Shown piece by piece: positions 12,152-20,221 of a stretch of 64,000 bases of DNA. A program made the position numbers and the translations under genes. The DNA lies in contig NZ_JAAIKO010000011.1 of the NCBI RefSeq assembly GCF_016107395.1, positions 1-64,000 of the forward strand. Reading direction: 5' to 3'. Under the pieces are notes generated by a model, which saw nothing but the letters and a program-made list of their open reading frames with translations, did no database searches and was not told the DNA's origin. The stretch's first letter is position 1. Each line of letters begins with the position of its first letter. The DNA comes from Streptomyces fildesensis. Its GTDB lineage: Bacteria > Actinomycetota > Actinomycetes > Streptomycetales > Streptomycetaceae.

Positions 12152-12190
12152 TACGACCGGTCGACTATCTCTTACTAGACCGGTCGGCTA
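12152..12190. promoter_or_regulatory. Double TetR operator upstream of the repressor gene
   Basis: TACGACCGGTCGACTA (12152-12167) and CTAGACCGGTCGGCTA (12175-12190) share the palindromic core GACCGGTC with centres 23 bp apart. They start 11 bp before the TetR start codon and match the site at 9065-9082. Confidence 0.75.
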
Positions 12191-12800
12191 TGCCGGGCTC
12201 GTCCGCGCGCAGCGCTCTGACAGCCGCCTCCACCTGCCGCAACGGCTCGGGGCCGACCGCCTGCAGCACCACCGTGTCGGCTCCCGCCGCCCACGCACCC
12301 GGGCGGCGGCCCCGGCGGCAGGGCCGGTCGCGGCGAACACCTGCTCGACCGGACGGCCCAGCCACTCGGCGTGACCCGCCAGTGCCGGGCCGACCGTGGC
12401 CTGAAGCAGTGCCGGATCGCCCTCGACGCGGAGGAACGCGAACACGGTCAGACTCTGCTGGGCATCGGTCTGCCTCCCTTTCTCCATGTGCCCGAGTGCG
12501 GCCACCAGGTCGGCGGGACCATGCCCTTCCGCGATGATCGCGCCGTCCGCGACCCGCCCCGCGAGCTCCAGCGAACGTGGCCGGACCACCCCTGCCACCA
12601 CCGGCGGCACCGCCGCGGGCGGATGCACCAGCCGCGCCGCGTCCAGCCGGACCTCCCGGCCGTCGACGCTCACCTCCTCGCCGCGCAGCAGTCCGCGCAC
12701 GGCCGTCGCCGTCTCCTCCAGCAGCGCCAGCGGGCTGCGCGGTGCGACCCCGACCTTGACCATCCACTCGCGCACCCCATGGCCGACCCCGCCGTGAAAT
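12165..12800 (-). pseudogene. Remnant of an LLM-class flavin-dependent oxidoreductase
   Basis: Reading leftward from about 12800, the frame encodes the C-terminal third of a luciferase-like (F420/flavin) oxidoreductase: GVGHGVREWMVKVGVAPRSP, LALLEETATAVRGLL, PVVAGVVRPRSLELAGRVADG. Near 12295 homology moves to another frame (AAGADTVVLQAVGPEPLRQV) and ends at 12165. The N-terminal two thirds are missing. So there are at least two lesions: a 5' deletion and a frameshift. It overlaps the TetR operators, and the intact ancestor was plausibly part of this regulon. Confidence 0.75.
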
Positions 12801-12812
12801 GATCGGATGGAG

Positions 12813-13145
12813 CTAGTCTCCGATGAACCACAGATAGCTGCCCGGCGTTGCCGCACACACCGCGAGCAGCTCCGCGAGGTCCTGCAGGGCAGCCCTCTGA
12901 GGCCCGTCTGCGCACTCCTGCAACAGGACGGCGACTTCCCGGAGCGCGACCTCCGCCTCCTGCTCGTTGAACAGCGTGTCGCCGTAGGGGTCCACCCAGG
13001 CCAGCTTGCCCGGACCAGTCGGGTCGTACGGGCCCAGCGCCCGCGCCAACGCTTCGCCGTGCTCGTGGGACCGTCGAAGAACAGTGGTCCTGGACGACTT
13101 GCCCCCCGGAGGCCGCCCGGAGTGCAGTTGCAACTCGATCCCCAT
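12813..13145 (-). CDS. Conserved hypothetical protein, 110 aa
   Basis: ATG at 13145 with a CAGGGGG ribosome-binding site encodes MGIELQLHSG..., with EHGEALARALGP, WVDPYGDTLFNEQEAEVALREV, LLQECADGPQRAALQDLAELL and a C-terminal GSYLWFIGD. It is acidic and soluble, with no signal peptide. The balanced composition and ribosome-binding site argue for a real gene. I do not recognise a function. It abuts the LLM remnant. Confidence 0.65.
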   Translation of the reverse strand: MGIELQLHSGRPPGGKSSRTTVLRRSHEHGEALARALGPYDPTGPGKLAWVDPYGDTLFNEQEAEVALREVAVLLQECADGPQRAALQDLAELLAVCAATPGSYLWFIGD

Positions 13146-13298
13146 GATCGCCCCCTGAAGGTCGTACAACGGCGCCTGTCGAGCAACCTCTGGTCCACCG
13201 CCGGAGTCCGGACGACGGCCAGGGTACCGCTGACCCCGTCGCCAACTGCCCGTTGTCACGCTGGTGACGACAGGCGGTTCCGGCGAATCCCAGCTCCA

Positions 13299-13557
13299 TC
13301 AGCTCTCCGCGAGCAGGATCACCCAGTCGTCCGGCGTGAAGCGCACGCGTTGTCGCTTGTCGGGGTTGATCCGGACCCCGTACGTCGGACCCGTCGCGGC
13401 CTGCGCGCGCAACCGGTCGTGGACCGCGGCGACCACGATGGCGTCGCCGGTTCCGGGTGTGAGCGCGTTGAGGGCGAGAAGGGTGGGTGCTGCGGGACAC
13501 GAGGTTGTCGAACCGGTACTGCAGGCGCCGCCACGGCGACGCTGTGTACTGCACCAC
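13299..13557 (-). pseudogene. Collapsed remnant, possibly of a CASTOR/POLLUX-type ion channel
   Basis: Starting at 13557 the frame gives MVQYTASPWRRLQYRFDNLV, which resembles the N-terminus of actinobacterial CASTOR/POLLUX-related channels. After a frameshift near 13490 another frame continues with DAIVVAAVHDRLRAQ and ends VRFTPDDWVILLAES, resembling the C-terminal RCK-like end. The about 600-residue family is reduced to about 85 codons, so this would be a large internal deletion. Recognition is from memory of both ends and is moderate at best. Confidence 0.4.
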
Positions 13558-13768
13558 GCACCCCCTGCAGGAGACAGCGCCACTGTCCGCCGACGACCCG
13601 CCGTCGTGCAGGTCACGTTGGAGAAGTCCGGCCGTTGGACTGCCCGAAGGCCGTCCCCCTCACCCGGAGGTATGAACCGGGTGCCCAAGGGGTGTGAACG
13701 GGCATCCGAGTACCGCCGGCCGGCTCGTCGACCAGTGTCTCCGGATCCGCCGGGAACGACAGCCCAAC

Positions 13769-13792
13769 GTTTAAGCGGGGAAAGCGGGGTAT
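13769..13792 (+). promoter_or_regulatory. Sigma-B-like promoter
   Basis: GTTT (13769-13772), a 14-base spacer and GGGTAT (13787-13792) match the Streptomyces general-stress sigma-B-type consensus GTTT-N12-15-GGGTA(T/C). It is 78 bp upstream of the small membrane peptide gene. No other gene is suitably placed on this strand. Confidence 0.6.
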
Positions 13793-13869
13793 CCGGTCAA
13801 CAGGGGCAACGCGGCGGCCGGCAAGGGCGGCTGCGGCCCATCGTTCGTCACAGGGAAGAGGAATCTCGC

Positions 13870-13944
13870 ATGTACATAGGTCTCGGTACCGTCGTGCTTA
13901 TCGTGATCGTCGTCGCTGTCGTGATGTTCCTGCGGCGCGGCTGA
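13870..13944 (+). CDS. 24-residue hydrophobic membrane peptide
   Basis: ATG at 13870 with AGGGAAGAGGA upstream encodes a peptide with one membrane segment (GTVVLIVIVVAVVMFL) ending in RRG, too short for normal gene callers. Streptomyces genomes often encode similar peptides starting MYIGLGT. The sigma-B-like promoter 78 bp upstream suggests osmotic or general stress induction. Probably a single-pass inner-membrane protein with cytoplasmic positive C-terminus. Confidence 0.7.
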   Translation: MYIGLGTVVLIVIVVAVVMFLRRG

Positions 13945-14107
13945 TCCCACCACACCGGGCGTGTACGTGCGCGCCCGCGGAGTACGCTCCGCGGGCCGTC
14001 CGGCCGTCCGACTCACCCCGGATCCGGCAGGCCGGCCGGTGCCGGCTGCTAGAATGACCGTGTTGGCCTTCGGCGGCGCCCAGTGCGCGCGCCCGGAGGC
14101 TTTTTTC

Positions 14108-15358
14108 ATGCCTTCTGACACCTCCGCGCCCACGGCGCCTGCCACCACCAGCTATCTCGCACTGCTCCGCAACGGCGAGTTCGCCGGCCTCTACGTCAGC
14201 TTCACCTTGTCGGTCGCCGCGAGCACCGTGTCGGGCTTCGCGCTCGGCACCCTGGTCGACCAGCAAACCCGCTCCCCGTTCCTGACCGCCGTCAGCATGT
14301 ACGGCGCCACCTTCGCGACCGTGTTCGGTGCGCTGACGCTGATGTCGGTCGCGGACGGCCGCCGACCCCGCCGGACCCTCGTCGCGCTCCAGTGCCTCTC
14401 CCTCCTGGGTGTTGCCTCGCAGGCCGTACCGGGGCTGCCACTGGCCGCCCGGTTCGCCCTGCTCCTGGTGCTCGGGTTCTTCCAGTCCCTCGGGACCGGC
14501 ACGCGGATGGGGCTGCTCGCCGAGGTCGTGCCGACCTCCGCCTACGCGCCGGCCCGTTCCCTGATGAACATCACCTCGGGTGGCATGGCCGTCCTCGGCT
14601 ACGCCCTGGGCGCCGTCCTTGTGCGATACCTGAGCCCGCAAGGGGTCTTCGCGGTCGCCGCGGTCCTGACCGGACTCGGTCTGGCCGTGGTGGCGACGAC
14701 CGTCCGGGAACACTCGATCCGGCTGACCCGCCGCCCCGGACTGCGCCAGACCTGGACGACCAACGCCGCGCTCTTCTCCCGCCCCGGGCGGCGGGCGCTG
14801 CTGGTGAACCTGTGGGTTCCCAACGGCCTGATCGTCGGCTGCGAGGCCCTGTTCATCTCCTACGACCCGGACCACGCCGGCACCCTCCTGGCCGCCGGAT
14901 CGGCCGGCATGCTCCTCGGGGACCTGACCGTCGGACGCCTCCTCACCGCCGGGCAGCGACGCCGATACGCCTTCCCCCTGCGACTGCTGCTCGCCGTCCC
15001 CTACCTGCTGTTCGCGATCGACCCGCCCGTTCTGGTCGCGGCAGCGGCGGTGTTCCTCGCCGGCACAGGATTCGCCGCCACTCTGCCCCTGCAGGAACAG
15101 CTGCTCGCGCTGACCCCTGATCCCGTCCGCGGCCAGGTCCAGGGCGTTGAATCCGCCGGGCGGATGACGTGGCAGGGCATCGGTGCGGCGATCGCCGGTG
15201 GCGTCGCCCAGCACCTCGCCGCCGGCCCCACGATCGCCGCCATCGCCGCGGTCTCCGTTGTCGTCACCGTTGTCTCCCGGCCGTTCATGGTTGGTGACCG
15301 CAGTCGCGGCCGCAAGCACGGCGAGGCGTCGTGCGAGCCGCGTCCCTCGAACGGCTGA
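14108..15358 (+). CDS. MFS transporter
   Basis: 416-residue integral membrane protein with 10-12 predicted hydrophobic segments. It starts TSYLALLRNGEFAGLYVSF and has a loop-2 basic motif (VADGRRPRRTL) after TM2, typical of the major facilitator superfamily. ATG at 14108 follows GGAGG at 14094-14098. Earlier in-frame starts add a non-membrane Arg-rich leader. The substrate is unknown; it resembles drug-efflux-like MFS proteins of actinomycetes. Confidence 0.85.
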   Translation: MPSDTSAPTAPATTSYLALLRNGEFAGLYVSFTLSVAASTVSGFALGTLVDQQTRSPFLTAVSMYGATFATVFGALTLMSVADGRRPRRTLVALQCLSLLGVASQAVPGLPLAARFALLLVLGFFQSLGTGTRMGLLAEVVPTSAYAPARSLMNITSGGMAVLGYALGAVLVRYLSPQGVFAVAAVLTGLGLAVVATTVREHSIRLTRRPGLRQTWTTNAALFSRPGRRALLVNLWVPNGLIVGCEALFISYDPDHAGTLLAAGSAGMLLGDLTVGRLLTAGQRRRYAFPLRLLLAVPYLLFAIDPPVLVAAAAVFLAGTGFAATLPLQEQLLALTPDPVRGQVQGVESAGRMTWQGIGAAIAGGVAQHLAAGPTIAAIAAVSVVVTVVSRPFMVGDRSRGRKHGEASCEPRPSNG

Positions 15359-15558
15359 GCGGACGCAAGCCGGGCCCTGGGCCCGGTCGGCCCTCCCGGG
15401 CTGCGGAGAAGCCTCCGGAGAGGAAGGATGGAGGTCCCGCCGCCAGGAGACGTCATGGGACGCACCACCATCCGACGATCCGGCCTCCGTGCGCCCGGGC
15501 CACCTCCCCCGCCCGAACCGGGGCTCGCGGGCCCGGTTCCCCGGGAGCCGGGAGCGCC

Positions 15559-16881
15559 ATGAGTTCTCCCCGGAGCGGCGTGGACGTCGTCACCGAGGCC
15601 CTGGCGGAGCTGCACGGCCGCTACGGGTCCCTGTCCGACGGCCGGGTCGCCGACTACATCCCGCAGCTGGCCTTCGCGGACCGTGACTGTTTCGGGCTGG
15701 CGCTGATGAGCATGGAAGGCCACGGCTACCGCGCCGGACGGTGCGGCGTGTCGTTCACGCTCCAGTCCTTGACGAAGCCCTTCGTCCTCGCCCTCGCGCT
15801 GGCAGAGCTGGGTCCCGACGATGTGGGGCGCAGTGTCGGAGCCGAGCCCAGTGGTGAGGCGTTCAACGCCATCAGCCTCGACGCGGTGACGGGCCGGCCC
15901 GCGAACCCGATGATCAATGCCGGTGCCATCGCGGTCACGGCCCTGGTCCCGGCCACCGGCCCCGCCGAGCGGTTCTCGCGGATCCTGGAGTGTCTCGGAC
16001 GGTTCGCCGGCCGCACCCTGTACGTGGACGAGGACGTCTACCGTTCCGAGGTCGAGACGGGTCACCGCAATCGGGCGCTGGCGTATCTGATGCGCGGTAC
16101 CGGCGTGCTGCGGGGTGATCCGGTCCAGGCGGTCGACACCTACTTCCGGCAGTGCTCGGTCCGGGCCACGGTGACCGACCTGGCGGTGATGGGAGCCACG
16201 CTGGCCAACGGGGGCACGAACCCGGTGACGGGAGAGCGTGTCGTTCCCGAGCCGGTGGCCCTTCAGGTGTTGTCGGTGATGGCCATGTGCGGGATGTACG
16301 ACGCCGCCGGGAGCTGGATGCTGCACGTGGGACTACCGGCCAAGAGCGGAGTCTCCGGAGGGCTGGTCGCCGTCAGTCCGGCCCGCTTCGGGATCGCCCT
16401 CCACAGCCCGCCGCTGGACGCTGCCGGCAATCCCGTCCGGGGCGTCGCGGCGCTCCGGGAGCTGTCCGAGCGCTTCGGGCTCCACCTGATGCACAACGCC
16501 GCGCCGGGCGCCCCGACCGTGATGCTCTCGACGACCACGAGCGGCGGGCGGATCGCCCTGATCGCGGCTCAGGGCAAGCTGGACTTCACCGCGGCCGAGC
16601 GGGTGCTGTTCGCCCTGGAGCAGCGGAGGGTGGGCGCGCCGGGCGGGGTCGTCCTCGACCTCGAACGCGTCACCGGCATGGACACCACGGCCAAGGCGAT
16701 GCTGGAGCGCGCGCTGACACTGCTCATCGAGGGCGGGCACGATGTGACCGTGGTCGGGGACCTACCCTTCAGGGCCCGGGGTACCTGGAGGCGGTCGACG
16801 GACCGCGCACAGGCCCTCGCGGACGCCGAGCACGCACTGACCGCTGCCCGCGACCCAAACCCCGGCCGGCACACCGGCTAG
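15559..16881 (+). CDS. glsA: Glutaminase A with C-terminal STAS domain
   Basis: 440 residues; hydrolyses L-glutamine to glutamate and ammonia. Residues about 1-310 form a serine-dependent glutaminase (beta-lactamase-like fold). The nucleophile region is SFTLQSLTKPF (SxxK), with NPMINAGAIA, YRSEVETGHRNRALAYLM and PAKSGVSGG. Residues about 330-440 form a STAS (anti-sigma-antagonist-like) domain: GKLDFTAAERVLF, VVLDLERVTGMDTTAKAML. Bacterial glutaminases are usually about 310 residues, so this is a regulatory fusion, known in some actinobacteria. ATG at 15559 follows GGAGC; the long upstream frame is not conserved-looking. Confidence 0.9.
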   Translation: MSSPRSGVDVVTEALAELHGRYGSLSDGRVADYIPQLAFADRDCFGLALMSMEGHGYRAGRCGVSFTLQSLTKPFVLALALAELGPDDVGRSVGAEPSGEAFNAISLDAVTGRPANPMINAGAIAVTALVPATGPAERFSRILECLGRFAGRTLYVDEDVYRSEVETGHRNRALAYLMRGTGVLRGDPVQAVDTYFRQCSVRATVTDLAVMGATLANGGTNPVTGERVVPEPVALQVLSVMAMCGMYDAAGSWMLHVGLPAKSGVSGGLVAVSPARFGIALHSPPLDAAGNPVRGVAALRELSERFGLHLMHNAAPGAPTVMLSTTTSGGRIALIAAQGKLDFTAAERVLFALEQRRVGAPGGVVLDLERVTGMDTTAKAMLERALTLLIEGGHDVTVVGDLPFRARGTWRRSTDRAQALADAEHALTAARDPNPGRHTG

Positions 16882-16950
16882 TACGCCGGCACATGCACGG
16901 ACACCCGCCCCGGGCTCTGCCGCCACGGACACCCAGCAAGGAAGAGGCCG

Positions 16951-17268
16951 ATGACGACAACGGCTCACGCGACCGTGCAGCACGAGGACCAGCGGGTACG
17001 CGTCACCCGCTGGGACTTCGAGCCGGGCACCCGCACCGGGCACCACGTCCACGCGTACGACTACGTCGTCGTCCCGGTGGTCGACGGCCGGATCAGCGCG
17101 CTGTCACCCGACGGATCGGCGATCGAGTCACAGCTGCGGGCGGGAGAGTCGTACGCCCGCCCCGCCGGCACCGAGCACGATGTCGTCAACGCCGGCGGCG
17201 CATGGCTGGCCTTCGTCGAGATCGAACTCAAGGACCCCGCCCGGCCCACTCCGCCGCCGGCGCCCTGA
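16951..17268 (+). CDS. Cupin-fold small protein
   Basis: 105 residues forming a single cupin barrel: VRVTRWDFEPGTRTGHHVHAYDYVVVPVVDG (first motif with three His-type ligands), then AGESYARPAGTEHDVVN (second motif His). An AAGGAAGAGG ribosome-binding site precedes the ATG. It may be a metal-dependent dioxygenase, isomerase or ligand sensor. It is 69 bp downstream of glsA on the same strand and could be co-transcribed. Confidence 0.8.
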   Translation: MTTTAHATVQHEDQRVRVTRWDFEPGTRTGHHVHAYDYVVVPVVDGRISALSPDGSAIESQLRAGESYARPAGTEHDVVNAGGAWLAFVEIELKDPARPTPPPAP

Positions 17269-17333
17269 CTTCTGCCGAGCGGCGTGCCTCGGTCGTCCGG
17301 CGGCGGGGGTGTGCGGGGGTGAGGAACTGACGG

Positions 17334-17935
17334 TCAGCGCAATGGGGCGAGAGAGCGGGCGAGGTCCAGCCAGCGCTCCAATGTCCCGGCGGCCGCGCCG
17401 GAGTCGATCGCCTGGCGGGCCTCCTGCAAACCGGCGGCGAACGCGTCGTGCAGGCCGAGTTCTGTCATGTTCCGGTGGGCGGCCAGAGCTCCGGCGGCGT
17501 TGGCCAGTACGGCGTCGCGGACCGGTCCGGTCCCACCGTTGATGACCCGGTGGACCGCGAGCGCATTGTACGCGGCGTCGCCGCCGCGCAGTGCGTCCTG
17601 CCCGCTGCGGGCAAGTCCGAAGTCCGCGGTGTCCAGACGCTCTTGGCGGACACGGTGTGCGCGCCGTCTCCGCCCGTACCGACGATGTCCACGACGTCGG
17701 AGCCGTCCACCGGAATCGGGATGACGCGCTCCATCAGGGCGTCGAGCAGTCCGTGGACCTCCTCGGCGCACTCGCCCTTCGCGCGCAGGGCAACCAGGAA
17801 GCCGGCGAGCTGCGCCGGCTCTGCGGCATCGTCCATCACCTGTCGCATGGCCCAGCGGGTGTCGTCCGCGCTCAGGTTCTCGCCGCGCAGGAGTACGGCC
17901 AGCATCTGCCGCCAGGAGCGGTCGGGGTCGGTCAC
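17334..17935 (-). pseudogene. trpD: Remnant of anthranilate phosphoribosyltransferase (trpD paralogue)
   Basis: From GTG at 17935 the frame encodes the TrpD N-terminal helical domain and PRPP-site start: AVLLRGENLSADDTRWAM, LAGFLVALRAKGE, then DIVGTGGDGAHTVSAKS (GTGGD loop). Homology then jumps to another frame that carries only the C-terminal part: DTADFGLARSGQDALRGGDA, AVLANAAGALAAHRN. About 150 residues in the middle, including the anthranilate-binding region, are missing, and the frame is shifted. It cannot be an active enzyme. A functional trpD presumably exists elsewhere. Confidence 0.85.
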
Positions 17936-18063
17936 GGGGCTCCCCTTGATACGGGCGCGGCCGGGAGCGTCGGTCCGCGCGTTGTCCCCCGGCACACTGG
18001 CTCTGACGTCCTCGGTGGGTTCATTCGGCCCGTCGTGGCCATGGCCTGCCGTGGCCCGCGATC

Positions 18064-19173
18064 TCAGACCACCTCACAGGCTCGGTCGAAGTCGGCCGAC
18101 GCGGTCGTAGCGAGGTCGGACGTAGCGGGCCACGCCTGGGACGAGCAGTCGACGACCCGGTCGGGGCGGGTCACGGTGTGCCCCAGGCGCGCCACGAGTT
18201 CGCTGCCCACCTTCGGCCGCGGGACGTCCTGCGGCACGAAGAGGACGGAGACCTGCAGGTGCGGCGGCTCCGCGAACCAGCGCCGCCTGCCCGCCCAGAC
18301 GAAGGGCGAGAGGTGGTGATTGGCGGTGGCCAGACCGAGGCGGGCCACGTTCTTGGCCCGGGGCACCACACCGTGCAGGTCCTTCGGGGCTTCCAGGCCC
18401 ACCCCGTGCGAGGTACCGCCCGTGACGACCACCAGACAGCCGTCGGAGGGCACCTTGCCCTGCAGGAAACCGAAGCGCTCTCCCTTCACGACCGGCCTGA
18501 CCTCCAGGACCGACGCGCGGAATTGAGTGGCCTCCTGGTCGCCCAGCCACAGCTGGGTCCCGATGCGGGCGCGGATGCGCGTGTGGGGGAACTGCCTCTG
18601 CACCTGGTCGAGTTCCCCGGCCTCCAGATGGCTGACGAACATGGTGTGCAAGGGCAGGCCCGCGGCGCGGAGTTGCTCCATGCACGCCATGACCTCCCCG
18701 GCGGCGTCCGGGCCGCCGATCCGGTTCAGCGGCAGGTGGATGGCGAACCCCTCCAGAATGACGTCCTCGAGAGCGGACCGCAGCAGGTGCAGGTCGTGCA
18801 CACTGACGCCCGGCGACTTCATGCTGCTCACCACCTCGACGACGACACGGGCTCCCCTCAGACCGCGCAGGCTCTCGACGCAGGACACCGACCTGATCAC
18901 CCGCCCCGGCAGCGCGGGGGCCTGCTCACCGCGCCAGTACGGCGACAGGACCAGAACCCGTCCGCTGTAGACGTCCTTCATCCGGGTTGCCTCGTAGGTC
19001 GTACCGACGGCGATGACGTCCGCCTTCAGGCGCTTGGCCTCCTCGGCCAGCGCCTCGTGGCCGAAGCCGAATCCGTTGCCCCTGACGACCGGGACCATCC
19101 CGGGGAACTGCCGGGTCACCACATCCTGATGCGCCCTCCAGCGCACGGGGTCGACGTAGAGCGTGAGCGCCAT
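18064..19173 (-). CDS. Alanine-racemase-fold protein with PLP lysine replaced by Arg
   Basis: 369 residues from ATG 19173 (GGAGG upstream). It resembles the actinobacterial alanine-racemase-like proteins often encoded beside peptidoglycan-bridge genes: MALTLYVDPVRW, EALAEEAKRLKADVIAVGTTYEA, LPLHTMFVSHLEAGELDQ, RARIGTQLWLGDQEAT. In this fold the cofactor lysine lies in a VxKxNxYGxG motif; here the text reads VVRGNGFGFG, so residue 31 is Arg (AGG). If the alignment is right, it cannot form the normal internal aldimine. It may be a non-catalytic paralogue, a binding protein or a decayed gene. The frame is otherwise intact. Confidence 0.8.
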   Translation of the reverse strand: MALTLYVDPVRWRAHQDVVTRQFPGMVPVVRGNGFGFGHEALAEEAKRLKADVIAVGTTYEATRMKDVYSGRVLVLSPYWRGEQAPALPGRVIRSVSCVESLRGLRGARVVVEVVSSMKSPGVSVHDLHLLRSALEDVILEGFAIHLPLNRIGGPDAAGEVMACMEQLRAAGLPLHTMFVSHLEAGELDQVQRQFPHTRIRARIGTQLWLGDQEATQFRASVLEVRPVVKGERFGFLQGKVPSDGCLVVVTGGTSHGVGLEAPKDLHGVVPRAKNVARLGLATANHHLSPFVWAGRRRWFAEPPHLQVSVLFVPQDVPRPKVGSELVARLGHTVTRPDRVVDCSSQAWPATSDLATTASADFDRACEVV

Positions 19174-19315
19174 GACCGGTGACCTCCCTCTCCCGACTGC
19201 GCGACGCGCAGCAGTGAAACTGTCGGCAAGTACGGGCACCGTCCGACGTCCGTTCAGAACCGGCCGGAATGCAGCGAGAAACGGCCCGCCGTGCCTGCGG
19301 TGGACTCCCCTGCCG

Positions 19316-19636
19316 CTACGAGGCGATGGGACGATCGGAGAGGTGGGCGAGCTCGGTGAAGAAGGCGCGGTAGAGGGGCTCGTCGGTGGTGGGGAGGTCG
19401 ACGGTGATCAGCAGACGCCGGGAACTCGTCGTGCTGGCGTAGATCGGTTCGTCGAGCTGCTCGACATTGCCGAAATGCAGCCGGGTCACGCCGCCCTTGC
19501 GCGCCTCGGCACGCACCTTCACCCAGCTCAGCGGGGACCGGTACGACCCGATGATGTGATTGCGCCGGAACACCTCGAAGATGCCGTGGTCGACCCGCAG
19601 ATGCACGTCACCGTGCTCGAAGACCCTTGATTCCAT
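19316..19636 (-). CDS. Small hypothetical protein, second of a paralogous pair
   Basis: 106 residues starting MESRVFEHGDVHLRVDHGIFEVFRR. It is clearly related to the gene immediately upstream (19638-19964): both share DxHLRVDxGxFExF near the start and a FRxxFTxxAxLxDR motif near the end (AFFTELAHLSDR). The start lies 1 bp after the upstream stop (TGACATG), indicating translational coupling. No membrane segment or signal. Function unknown; tandem duplication is the simplest origin. Confidence 0.7.
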   Translation of the reverse strand: MESRVFEHGDVHLRVDHGIFEVFRRNHIIGSYRSPLSWVKVRAEARKGGVTRLHFGNVEQLDEPIYASTTSSRRLLITVDLPTTDEPLYRAFFTELAHLSDRPIAS

Positions 19637-19637
19637 G

Positions 19638-19964
19638 TCAGCCCATCCGTCGGTCGGCGAGCGTGGCCACGTCGGTGAAGTACGTGCGGAACAACATCTC
19701 GTCGTCGGGCGGCACCTGGACCGCCGGCGAACTGGCGAACCTGAAGGCGAGCCGGTCGGTGCCGTAGAGCGCAGCGCTCGGATCGCGGACGACACCGAAG
19801 AGCAACTGACCGGGTTTCTCCGGCTTCTTGTAGTGGACCAGGGCCCCGAGCCAGCGCAGCGGAACCCGGAACGTGTGCTCGGCGGAGGCCAGGTTGAAGA
19901 GCTCGAACACCCCCCGGTCCACGCGCAGGTGCAAATCCCCGTAGTCGAACGTGAGCGGATCCAT
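19638..19964 (-). CDS. Small hypothetical protein, first of a paralogous pair
   Basis: 108 residues: MDPLTFDYGDLHLRVDRGVF..., LRWLGALVHYKKPEK, LFRTYFTDVATLADRR. It is paralogous to the downstream-coupled gene. ATG at 19964 is preferred because the paralogues align from there. The domain is not one I recognise; beta-rich and acidic. The two may form a heterodimer. Confidence 0.7.
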   Translation of the reverse strand: MDPLTFDYGDLHLRVDRGVFELFNLASAEHTFRVPLRWLGALVHYKKPEKPGQLLFGVVRDPSAALYGTDRLAFRFASSPAVQVPPDDEMLFRTYFTDVATLADRRMG

Positions 19965-20221
19965 GCCGGAGAAGGTATCGCGGGGCCCTGCGGTTGCGCG
20001 CAGCGGACCGAACGGGCGTCTCCTGCCGGTGTGGCACGGCGCGGCACGGCGCGGCGCGGAGGCGGCCGCCTCGGCCTGGGCGCCGCTCCGGGTGCACCGG
20101 CCCTCTGGCCGGACGCCCACACGGGCTCGAATCTGCTGGACGCTGCCCACCGTCCCGGCCCTGCCACCAGAAGCTCTCTTCGGGCGGCAGGGCCGAGACC
20201 GGTGGGAATCCGGTCGTCCGG

